NCBI GenBank assembly: GCA_916610825.1
Contig: OU744448.1
Location: forward strand, 20,067,032-20,131,031
Length of the DNA stretch: 64,000 bases
Direction: 5' to 3'
From: Haliclystus octoradiatus
Lineage: Eukaryota > Cnidaria > Staurozoa > Stauromedusae > Haliclystidae
In this document: positions 54,050-63,172 of the stretch, piece by piece
Numbering within the stretch: the first letter of the stretch is position 1
Layout of the letters: every line of letters starts with the position of its first letter
The notes under the pieces: model-generated
What the model was told of the DNA's origin: nothing
Database searches by the model: none
The model's input: the letters and a program-made list of their open reading frames with translations, nothing else
Program-made: the position numbers and the translations under genes

Positions 54050-55853
54050 TAATTTCAGTAAAGTAATATCGATGACTTTACTCGAAAGCGAAATCGATAA
54101 AACTAAGAGTGATCGATTGATTGTGACGTCACTAGTAGGATCACGAAAGTTTGCTCGATGGAGAATGGGGGCGAGAGATAAATCAAAAGTCTGTCGTTAA
54201 GGCGTTGCTATCATTCACTGATGCACGATATCATGTTGACTTCTTTTTAAATTGATACAAACTTGTTTTTTTCGAGAATTATTTGCATCGCTGTAATGAA
54301 CTGCAACAATCCCGTTATATATTTTCTGTCATTTGTTTGAATCAGAATTCAAATCAAATAAACTGCCATACAATGACCTAAAATACATAGGGTTGTGTAT
54401 AAGTTATGGATAGGTTTGTCCTATATTAGCCCACTTTCAGTTAGGCATATCAAATGACCAATAAAAAGTTTAATGCTGGTTGTGATTAACCAGTCAGTCG
54501 AAATTATTGGAAATATAGGAACCCTTATAGCATATAGTTATTATTTCATGCAGGAGTTATTACGACATCAAAATGCAGATTCCATGTGTAGCAAATTGAA
54601 CCTTCATAATCCTGTCATCGGCACTACTGGGCAATGTGATCACGGTAGCTCAAAAACCGAGTAATTTTTTCCAGAACTGCTTCTTAGACGAAATTCATGC
54701 AATTACATCGACGGCGAGATTGATAATAAAATTATTGATTATTTTAAAAGGATTTTCAAGTTTATTTATCTTTTAATTTTTCAAATAATTTGTCGTTTAC
54801 ATGCACCATTGCGATGAAGTTGATATGTAACTACCGTCAGATCGAGCAATATTTACGAGAGGAAAAAGTTTAGACGAATGCACCTTGCACATTAATTAAT
54901 TGCTCTTAATAAATATTGATCAAGGTACCTATTCAATTTGGATAATGATTGGAAAAAGTAGCTCCTAAATAATGGCAATCATTCACGGAAATGTAATTTT
55001 CCTAAAACTGGCAACCCCCGTTGAATTATTTAAGGGATATACCAATCCGAGGCTTGATTAAATCATATGCGAACATGTTCAATCAATATTTTAATAGCAT
55101 GTTTAATATTGTAATACCTCCACATACTGAACACAGCATTCACATGCGAGCAGGAATATTATAAACACAATTATTATTTCATCACTAAATTTATTTGAAT
55201 CAAATCTTCACATATATACAGCATTGGAAATTTCCATCATCTCTTTACAAAAACTGTAACCACTTCACTGTCTGTCACTCTCACTCCTCAAATTATCACC
55301 CCCTCTTTATTTTTTGCACACCACACCTCCATTCGTATCCAAGAAATCATCTAAGTTAATGGATTTGTTCTTCCTAACTTCCCTTCTCATTTTCTTCTCA
55401 AGTTCTTTAAAAATTCTATATCTCTTCTTTTCTGTCTTCTTTACTTTCTTTTCTCTTTTCTCAATAATCTTTATTGCAGCCTTTGATAAACCAACTGCAT
55501 GATATGCTGTTGAGATTTTATCTCTTGGCACAACGTTAACATAGTTTGTAATTCGTTTGATGACTTCATCTCGCTTTAATTGTGTACATCTAGACGCTTC
55601 AACACTGCCAGGGATGACGATTGGTTTGTCAGTCAGCCATTGTCCTACAACAGATGTAATTTGGGATATTAATATTGTGATCTTCGAAAGTGAGAGTTGC
55701 TATCGACCATTAATTTAGGCTGCTTACCTTTCAAATTTCTCAAACTGTTGGTATTTCCCAAGTTGATTTTTTTCTAATGATGGGAGGCTTCTCTCCAATG
55801 GATCTCTCTATACCAAGAAGGCTATCTAATGCCTTCACAGGATCATAATCATT

Positions 55854-55858
55854 ATTAC
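55854..55858. repeat. Target site duplication ATTAC (left)
   Basis: ATTAC precedes the 5' LTR and recurs at 60890..60894 after the 3' LTR. Other units have a single CATTATTACCAATTT at this place, so the empty site is known. Confidence 0.92.
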
Positions 55859-55956
55859 TGATGTATCTGACTACGCATGCGTCAGACTTATTAGATATTG
55901 AGTTCAACTACAACAGACGTGTATTAATATAGTGTCTATATCTATCATATGCAACA
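55859..55956 (+). repeat. 5' LTR (98 bp)
   Basis: Begins TG and ends CA, and is repeated at 60792..60889 with one difference. Near its start is an inverted repeat around ACGCATGCGT (within 55867-55885). Confidence 0.93.
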
Positions 55957-55974
55957 TGGCGCAGTTGACAGGAT
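55957..55974 (+). other. Primer binding site, tRNA-Ser type
   Basis: TGGCGCAGTTGACAGGAT directly abuts the 5' LTR. Its complement resembles the 3' end of animal serine tRNAs plus CCA, the primer known for mag. The tRNA match is from memory of the family, not from a search. Confidence 0.65.
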
Positions 55975-56026
55975 CCAGCTTGTAATATAAACATACTGTA
56001 TATACATACATAAAGCTATCCTAATT

Positions 56027-59000
56027 GTGATTACAACTTCACATCGCACGATGGCCGAGAAACCCACAACGCGCAGCAGCCACGCTGCACTACCTATGCC
56101 TTCTATCAATCCAGGAGAATCAAACGTGTCAATGGACAATTTGATGAATATGATGCAGAGAATGGCCGAACAGCAAAATAACTCTATTCAACAACAAGAA
56201 AAGAGAGACAGCGAGTATACCGCTAGATTGTCTAAATTAGACAACCAACAACAGGCTCAAAACACACGCCTCGAACAATATTTACAACAGAACAAGACAC
56301 CGGTTGTATCCGTGAGTCAAACCGCTGATTTATCACTATCGACAAATCATGATAATACAAAACAACAGGATGAAAGTATGCCTATCAGCAGTCGAACATC
56401 AGTGTATAATATGACATTAAAGGGTGCCAATGCACCAGCAAAATTGGAAACAACTGTATCCTTATCTGATTTCTCTGCCTGGTCACAACATTGGAGAGAT
56501 TACGCGGAATTATCCGGCATTACAGTTTTCCCACGTGCAAGACAAGTGACTGCTTTGCGAACATTCCTTTCGCACGATATGCTCATTACACTGGAGACTC
56601 GTCTTGGTATAAACAACACCACAGAACTTTCCATGGATGAAATATTATTAAGAATCAAAGACTGGCTCAGAAGTCAAAGAAATATAATACGTGATCGTGT
56701 AGAATTTCAAGACCGTCGACAACAGGAGGGTGAGTCATTTCACGCCTATTTAGTTTCGTTGTACGCTTTAGCAAACAACTGTGATTTTTGTTTGTGTAGT
56801 CGGGACGATCGTTTCATAACGACCATAATTAGAGGTGTTAATGATCGTGAATTGCGTAAACGCCTACTTGAGAAAAAACTCACGTCACTAACTACTTGTA
56901 TTGACTTATGCGAGACATTTCAAGCGTCAAAACATGACTCGGAACAATTGACAATAGGGTCTCAGGTTGTTGTTAATGCAGCGAGCACAAAGCCTAGACG
57001 ATCGGATGTCCCGCGTAGCAACAACAAAACATGCCCTGGATGCGGGGGGAAGTGCACACATCGCCCCACGCAATGCCCGGCTTGGGGAAAACAATGTCGG
57101 AATTGTACAACATCAAATCATTTTTCAAAAGTTTGCCGACAGCCAAAAGCAGTTAATTCACTTGACGAACAAAGCACTACTAACAGACCAGATGACGTGA
57201 ATACAATAGTCATGGCATTAAGCTCTGGCCGTAAAGCCCCACGGATTGAATGTAAAATTACTATTCCTAATCAGACGGTTACTAAGACAATGATCTGTCT
57301 TCCTGATTCTGGGGCTGAAGCTACATGTCTGGGATGGCGGAATGCACAGCGTATGGGTATTAAACATTCTGACCTAAAGAAATACAAGGGACCAACGATT
57401 AAAGCTGCCAACGGTCAACCTCTTCAGTGCATAGGCACTTTTGAGTCTACAATTTCCCACGGACGTAAAAACACAGCTGAAACCATTAAAGTATTTTATG
57501 AACTCGAGGGTATGCTACTTAGCTGGTATGCTTCCTTAGATCTAGGAATATTACCTCCAAATTATCCTCAACAAAGCATGACCACAACTGTTAATACCGT
57601 ACAGCAAAACATATCAGTACCACCTACTGCTACAGAAATAAACACGATACGACAACAACTATTGAATGACTTTCACGATGTTTTTGACTCAACTGAACAT
57701 TTGAAGCCTATGAATACACAACCAATGAAAATACAATTAAAACCTGATGCTAAGCCCGTTCTTGTCCGAGCAGCCAGATCATTACCATTCGCATGGCATG
57801 TCAAAGCTCAAGAAACTTTGAATTCTATGGTACAAAAAGGGATTATTTGCCCTGTATCTGAACCCACGGATTGGTGCTCCCCTATGCATATCACAACCAA
57901 ATCAAATGGTGACCTGCGCATAGTAGGGGATATGAGGGCTCTCAATCAAAATATCAAACGTCCTGTGTACCCTTTAGTTACACCCAAAGAAGCCATAGCT
58001 ACAATAGACCAAGAAGCTACTTACTTTTCCACACTTGATGCAACTAGTGGGTACTGGCAAGTCCCCTTGGAAGAGTCTAGTCAATCCCTAACAACATTTA
58101 TAACCCCTTGGGGTAGATATAAATATTTACGTGCCACCATGGGTTTGATCAGCAGTGGGGACGAATACAACCTTCGTGGTGATCAGGCACTGAAAGGAAT
58201 ACCACGAACATGCAAAGTGGTTGACGACATACTGTTGTATGATACATCATTCGGGGATCATGTTGAGCACATGCAATCTTTGTTACAGCAATGCCGTCAT
58301 CATGGCATCACTTTGAATCCAACCAAATTTATATTCGCACAGTCGTCGGTCAAGTATGTCGGCTATAACATAAGTCATTCAGGCATTACACCAAGTACAG
58401 AAAGAATCAAAGCTATAACTGATTTCCCAACCCCATTGAACTTGACAGAACTGAGATCGTTTTTTGGGTTGGTTGAACAATTGTCGAACTTCTGTCCATC
58501 CATAGCTGCTCTCAAAGAGCCAATGAGACCTTTACTTAAGTCAACTAATGTATTCCAGTGGCTGCCAATTCACGATAGGGCTTTCCAAGCAGTCAAAGAG
58601 GCTATTCAAAAGCCTCCAATTTTATCGTTTTATCAACAAGATCTTCCATTAGTTCTGCAGACTGATGCTTCTAGACTTCATGGTTTGGGATACGCCCTGC
58701 TACAACGACAGAATGGTCAATGGCGACTTTTAGAATGCGGATCTCGTTTCCTAAGTGATGCTGAGAAGCGATACGCCACCATTGAGCTAGAATGTCTGGC
58801 AGTCTCATGGGCAGCTCTTAAATGTCGTCTGTATCTACAGGGTCAATCGAATTTTACCGTCGTGACGGATCATAAGCCACTTCTTCCAATTTTGAACAGT
58901 TATTCAATCACGGATACAGACAATCCTCGACTACAACGACTTCTATACAAATTATCTCCATTCAGTTTCAAGACTGAGTGGACCAAAGGAAAAGACCACC

Positions 59001-60409
59001 ATATAGCAGACGCCCTTTCTAGGTCACCAATTTCTCAGCCTCAACCAGGAGATGAATTAGCAGAAGAATGTAATCTTCAAATCGAAGCAATGATGACCTC
59101 ATTTGTCAATTCCACGTCACACCAAACATCACCTTGGCCTGATCGCACTCTAGAGTCTCTTCAAGATAAAGCCAAGAATGATACTGACTATTCATCACTT
59201 AAAAATCTGATCACAAATGGTTTTCCTAAACATGCCAATGCTCTTCCAACGAGCCTACAACCATTTCATAAAATCCATCATGAACTCTCAATTGAAAATG
59301 GACTTGTATTGCGTGGTTCGCAAATTGTTATCCCTTCCTGCTGTCGCTCTGACATACTGTCAAGACTGCATTCATCCCATCAAGGGATTACTCGCACTAA
59401 ACAACGGGCACGTCAAACTGTTTGGTGGCCAAAAATATCAAATGACATTGATCGAATTATTCAAACGTGTACAGCTTGTCAGCAATTACTCCCAAGTCAG
59501 GTAAAGGAGCCATACAAAGAAGATGAGCTACCAACTCGCATTTTTGAGTCAACTTCAGCCGACTTCTTCGAAGTTCAAGGTCAGCATTTTCTGGTGTATG
59601 TAGATCGTTATTCTGGGTGGCCAAGTGTAGTAAAGTTCGGCAAAGATACTACGACTTCACCATTGTGTCTGGCATTAATGCAGCTATTTGCTAACACTGG
59701 CATTCCTGTTCGCCTTCGATCAGATGGGGGGCCTCAATTCACAAGCTATGAATTCGCTAATTTCTGCAAGAAATGGGGCATTCAACACTCATCATCTTCT
59801 CCGCATTACCCACAATCAAATGGTCATGCCGAGATAAATGTGAAGAAAACGAAATATCTCATTATGAAAACTTGCAAAAACGGTATTATTCATACTGAAG
59901 ACTTCTACGAAGGATTATTAGAATTGCGAAACACTCCTTCTTTTCATGGTAAATCGCCTGCGCAACTCGTATTTGGCAACTCCATTCGCAGTCGGGTTCC
60001 AGCCCATTATTCGTCATTTCTACCGCAATGGGAGTCATCAGTATCATCCTCCGCTATAAAGGCAAAGCAACACCTCGAAAAAACCAAAATCGACTATGAC
60101 AAAACGTCAAAGATGTTACCCGTTCTCAATGTAGGAGATAAAATATTACTGCAAGATACTTCTACAAAAAGATGGCACCATCGTGGAAAAGTCACAAAAA
60201 TATTGCGCGACCGTGATTATGAAATTCTATTAGACTCCGGATCATCATTACGCCGCAATAGACGGTTTTTACGACCGATACAGATGACAGAACCCGAAGA
60301 ACGATCTTTTACAACTGAGGTACTTCCTTCTATGTCCCCTCAAAGCAGACCACGACGCGTTCACAATCCTCCACGTCGATACGCAAACTCAAGCCCGTCA
60401 ATGGAATGA
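56027..60409 (+). CDS. Gag-Pol polyprotein of the mag-like Ty3/gypsy element
   Basis: One frame of 1460 codons; the likely working start is the ATG at 56051 (MAEKPTTRS), since the eight codons before it look non-conserved. Domains by rough residue: glutamine-rich coiled Gag N-terminus (30-95), Gag core (about 130-310), paired cysteine knuckle CPGCGGKC...CRNC...HFSKVC (335-370), aspartic protease DSGAEA (about 427), reverse transcriptase (about 560-770) with VVDD (about 731), RNase H starting near QTDASR (about 877), integrase zinc region HSSHQG...CTACQQ (1113-1156), integrase core with ADFF and SDGGPQF (1175-1290), and a basic C-terminus (VGDKILL, then RRNRRFLRP). Gag and Pol in a single frame is known for some mag-lineage relatives. 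It looks whole. Confidence 0.93.
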   Translation: MITTSHRTMAEKPTTRSSHAALPMPSINPGESNVSMDNLMNMMQRMAEQQNNSIQQQEKRDSEYTARLSKLDNQQQAQNTRLEQYLQQNKTPVVSVSQTADLSLSTNHDNTKQQDESMPISSRTSVYNMTLKGANAPAKLETTVSLSDFSAWSQHWRDYAELSGITVFPRARQVTALRTFLSHDMLITLETRLGINNTTELSMDEILLRIKDWLRSQRNIIRDRVEFQDRRQQEGESFHAYLVSLYALANNCDFCLCSRDDRFITTIIRGVNDRELRKRLLEKKLTSLTTCIDLCETFQASKHDSEQLTIGSQVVVNAASTKPRRSDVPRSNNKTCPGCGGKCTHRPTQCPAWGKQCRNCTTSNHFSKVCRQPKAVNSLDEQSTTNRPDDVNTIVMALSSGRKAPRIECKITIPNQTVTKTMICLPDSGAEATCLGWRNAQRMGIKHSDLKKYKGPTIKAANGQPLQCIGTFESTISHGRKNTAETIKVFYELEGMLLSWYASLDLGILPPNYPQQSMTTTVNTVQQNISVPPTATEINTIRQQLLNDFHDVFDSTEHLKPMNTQPMKIQLKPDAKPVLVRAARSLPFAWHVKAQETLNSMVQKGIICPVSEPTDWCSPMHITTKSNGDLRIVGDMRALNQNIKRPVYPLVTPKEAIATIDQEATYFSTLDATSGYWQVPLEESSQSLTTFITPWGRYKYLRATMGLISSGDEYNLRGDQALKGIPRTCKVVDDILLYDTSFGDHVEHMQSLLQQCRHHGITLNPTKFIFAQSSVKYVGYNISHSGITPSTERIKAITDFPTPLNLTELRSFFGLVEQLSNFCPSIAALKEPMRPLLKSTNVFQWLPIHDRAFQAVKEAIQKPPILSFYQQDLPLVLQTDASRLHGLGYALLQRQNGQWRLLECGSRFLSDAEKRYATIELECLAVSWAALKCRLYLQGQSNFTVVTDHKPLLPILNSYSITDTDNPRLQRLLYKLSPFSFKTEWTKGKDHHIADALSRSPISQPQPGDELAEECNLQIEAMMTSFVNSTSHQTSPWPDRTLESLQDKAKNDTDYSSLKNLITNGFPKHANALPTSLQPFHKIHHELSIENGLVLRGSQIVIPSCCRSDILSRLHSSHQGITRTKQRARQTVWWPKISNDIDRIIQTCTACQQLLPSQVKEPYKEDELPTRIFESTSADFFEVQGQHFLVYVDRYSGWPSVVKFGKDTTTSPLCLALMQLFANTGIPVRLRSDGGPQFTSYEFANFCKKWGIQHSSSSPHYPQSNGHAEINVKKTKYLIMKTCKNGIIHTEDFYEGLLELRNTPSFHGKSPAQLVFGNSIRSRVPAHYSSFLPQWESSVSSSAIKAKQHLEKTKIDYDKTSKMLPVLNVGDKILLQDTSTKRWHHRGKVTKILRDRDYEILLDSGSSLRRNRRFLRPIQMTEPEERSFTTEVLPSMSPQSRPRRVHNPPRRYANSSPSME

Positions 60410-60780
60410 ACATTATCATTATCATAACTATGCTACGCAAAAATATTACCCAAAATACTTACTCATTAATCTTACTACTATAAAAGACAACTAATCCAAG
60501 CAAATAGTTTTATACCATCAAGATATATCTACTATTATTAGATTTCGTATATTGTATTCTACAAAAGAAAAGAGTTTATCCATAATTCATAATAGATATA
60601 ATGACTCTACAAAAGAAAAGAGTTCATAGATAATAGATATAATAGTATTACTTACTCACTATGATTAGTACTGGCATTAGCAGTCATCTTCCAGTTTAAC
60701 ATTTACTGTTACCATTATTCATTTTATTATAACCATATTTAGTAACATTGCATTTCATTTAACTTTACTATTAACGTCTT
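60410..60780 (+). other. 3' untranslated region of the retroelement
   Basis: About 370 bp of AT-rich sequence without a gene. It holds two direct copies of a 19-bp purine-rich word, TCTACAAAAGAAAAGAGTT, at 60558-60576 and 60606-60624, 48 bp apart, each followed by similar TAATAGATATAAT sequence. Confidence 0.75.
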
Positions 60781-60791
60781 AAAAAGGGAGA
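60781..60791 (+). other. Polypurine tract
   Basis: AAAAAGGGAGA ends exactly at the 3' LTR, the expected place for plus-strand priming. Confidence 0.8.
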
Positions 60792-60889
60792 TGATGTATC
60801 TGACTACGCATGCGTCAGGCTTATTAGATATTGAGTTCAACTACAACAGACGTGTATTAATATAGTGTCTATATCTATCATATGCAACA
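60792..60889 (+). repeat. 3' LTR (98 bp)
   Basis: Same length and ends as the 5' LTR; immediately follows the polypurine tract. Confidence 0.93.
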
Positions 60890-60894
60890 ATTAC
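60890..60894. repeat. Target site duplication ATTAC (right)
   Basis: Right-hand copy of the 5-bp duplication; exon 1 of unit 28 resumes here with CAATTTTTCC. Confidence 0.92.
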
Positions 60895-62427
60895 CAATTT
60901 TTCCATTCAATTGACGTAGACTAGCTTTTGTTGCTGGTGATTGAAATGACTCTTATTTTCTCAGACGGGCTTCTCTCTCTTCGATGCATTTCAAACGTTG
61001 TTGCTTTTTCTTGTTATTTCTTTCCTCTATATACTTTCTTCCCTCGATGCTCAATATAGTGACCTCCAAAGGAATTGGATAGCTCAACGGCTTCTTTTGA
61101 ATTGATTTATCATTCATTTTATTAATCATTAATTTCAGTAAAGTAATATCGATGACTTTACTCGAAAGCGAAATCGATAAAACTAAGAGTGATCGATTGA
61201 TTGTGACGTCACTAGTAGGATCAAGAAAGTTTGCTCGATGGAGAATGGGGGCGAGAGATAAATCAAAAGTCTGTCGTTAAGGCGTTGCTATCATTCACTG
61301 ATGCACGATAACATGTTGTCTTCTTTTTAAATTGATACAAACTTGTTTTTTTCGAGAATTATTTGCATCGCTATAATGAACTGCAACAATCCCGTTATAT
61401 ATTTTCTGTCATTTGTTTGAATCAGAATTCAAATCAAATAAACTGCCATACAATGACCTAAAATACATAGGGTTGTGTATAACTTATGGATAGGTTTGTC
61501 CTATATTAACCCACTTTCAGTTAGGCATATCAAATGACCAATAAAAAGTTTAATGCTGGTTGTGATTAACCAGTCAGTCGAAATGATTGGAAATATAGGA
61601 ACCCTTGGCATAGTTATTAATTCATGCAGAAGTTATTACGACATCAAAATGCAGATTCCATGTGTAGCAAATTGAACCTTCATAATCCTGTCATGGGCAA
61701 TGCTGGGTAATGTGATCACTGTAGCTCTAAAACCGAGTAATTTTTTCAAGACCTGCTTCTTAGACGAAATTCATGCAATTACATCGACGGCAAGATTGAT
61801 AATAAAAATATTTATTATTTTAAAAGGATTTTCAAGTTTGTTTATCTTTTAAATTTTCAAATAATTTGTCGTTTAGATGCACCATTTCGATGAAGTTGAT
61901 ATGCAACTACCATCAGATCGAGCAATATTTACGAGAGGAAAATGTTTAGACGAATGCACCTTGCACATTAATTAAATGCTCTTAATGAATATGGATCAAG
62001 GTACCTATTCAATTTGGATAATGATTGGAAAAAGTAGCTCCTAAATAACGGCAATCATTCACGGAAATGTAATTTTCCTAAAACTGTCAACCCCCGTCGA
62101 ATTATTTAAGGAATATACCAATCCGAGGCTTGATTAAATCATATGCGAACATGTTTAATCAATATTTTAATAGCATGTTTAATATTGGCATACCTCCACA
62201 TACTGAACACAGCATTCACATGCGAGCAGGAATATTATAAACACAATTATTATTTCATCACTAAATTTATTTGAATCAAATCTTCACATATATACAGTAT
62301 TGGAAATTTCCATCATCTCTTTACAAAACCTGTAACCATTTCACTGTCTCTCACCCTCACTCCTCCAATTATCACCCCCTCTTTATTCTTCGCACAACAC
62401 ACCTCCATTCGTATCCAAGAAATCATC

Positions 62428-63172
62428 TCAGTTAATGGATTTGTTCTTCCTAACTTCCCTTCTCATTTTCTTCTCAAGTTCTTTAAAAATTCTATATCTC
62501 TTCTTTTCTGTCTTCTTTACTTTCTTTTCTCTTTTCTTAATAACCTTTATTGCAGCCTTTGATAAACCAACTGCATGATATGCTGTTGAGTTTTTATGGT
62601 TTGGCATAACATTAACATAATTTGTAAATCGTTTGGTGACTTCATCTCGTTTTTAATTGTGTACATCTAGACGCTTCAACACTGCCAGGGATGACGATTG
62701 GTTTGTCAGTCAGCCGTTGTCCTACAACAGATGTAATTTGGGATATTAATTATTGTGATCTTCGAAAGTGAGAGTTGCTATCGACTATTAATTTTGGCTG
62801 CTTACCTTTCAAATTTCTCAAACTGTTGGTATTTCCCAAGTTGATTTTTTTTCTAATGATGGGAGGCTGCTCTCCGATTGATCTCTCTATACCAAGAAGA
62901 CTATCGAATGCCTTCACAGGATCATAATCATTATTACCAAGTTTTCCATTCAATTGACGTAGACGAGCTTTTGTTGCTGGTGATTGAAATGACTCTGATT
63001 TTCTCAGACGGGCTTCTCTCTCTTCGATGCATTTCAAACGTTGTTGCTTTTTCTTGTTATTTCTTTCCTCTATATACTTTCTTCCCTCGATGCTCAATAT
63101 AGTGATCTCAAAAGGAATTGGATAGCTCAACGGCTTCTTTTGAATTGATTTATCATTCATTTTATTAGTCAT
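62428..63172 (-). pseudogene. Unit 29: array gene copy, exon 1 open, exon 2 shifted (divergent allele)
   Basis: Exon 1 is 62806..63172, open with A8. Exon 2 is 62428..62721 (294 nt), with the same extra base and PNHKN variant as unit 3 but without that copy's stop. The spacer from about 63842 is of the unit 5/7 type and is cut by the window end. Confidence 0.78.

Larger units (their letters stand above)
55859..60889 (+). mobile_element. Ty3/gypsy LTR retrotransposon, mag-like, apparently whole
   Basis: A 5031-bp element inserted in exon 1 of unit 28, opposite to the gene's direction. Parts in order: 98-bp 5' LTR, tRNA-Ser-like primer binding site, one long gag-pol frame, about 380 bp of untranslated sequence, polypurine tract, 98-bp 3' LTR. 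It is flanked by ATTAC on both sides. Very short LTRs, a serine tRNA primer and this type of gag zinc knuckle fit the mag lineage of Metaviridae. It looks whole, with no breaks seen. The LTRs match at 97 of 98 positions, so it is probably young, although LTRs this short date it only roughly. Confidence 0.93.
55307..61129 (-). pseudogene. Unit 28: array gene copy split by a retroelement in exon 1
   Basis: The 5' part of exon 1 is 60895..61129, then the inserted element and its target duplication, then the rest of exon 1 at 55728..55858; exon 2 is 55307..55644. It has A7 and the same TAA as unit 27, so this copy was probably dead before the insertion. It is also the only copy where the usual TGA stop is a leucine codon (TTA), so exon 2 reads on for 15 more residues (LDDFLDTNGGVVCKK) to TAA. 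Confidence 0.85.

Noticed and set aside
55314-55502. Plus-strand 62-codon frame rich in Phe, Ser and Leu
   Set aside because: Antisense shadow of the lysine-rich exon 2.
59217-59504. Second plus-strand frame of 95 codons within the retroelement
   Set aside because: Overlaps the integrase region of the gag-pol frame in another frame and has no domain of its own.
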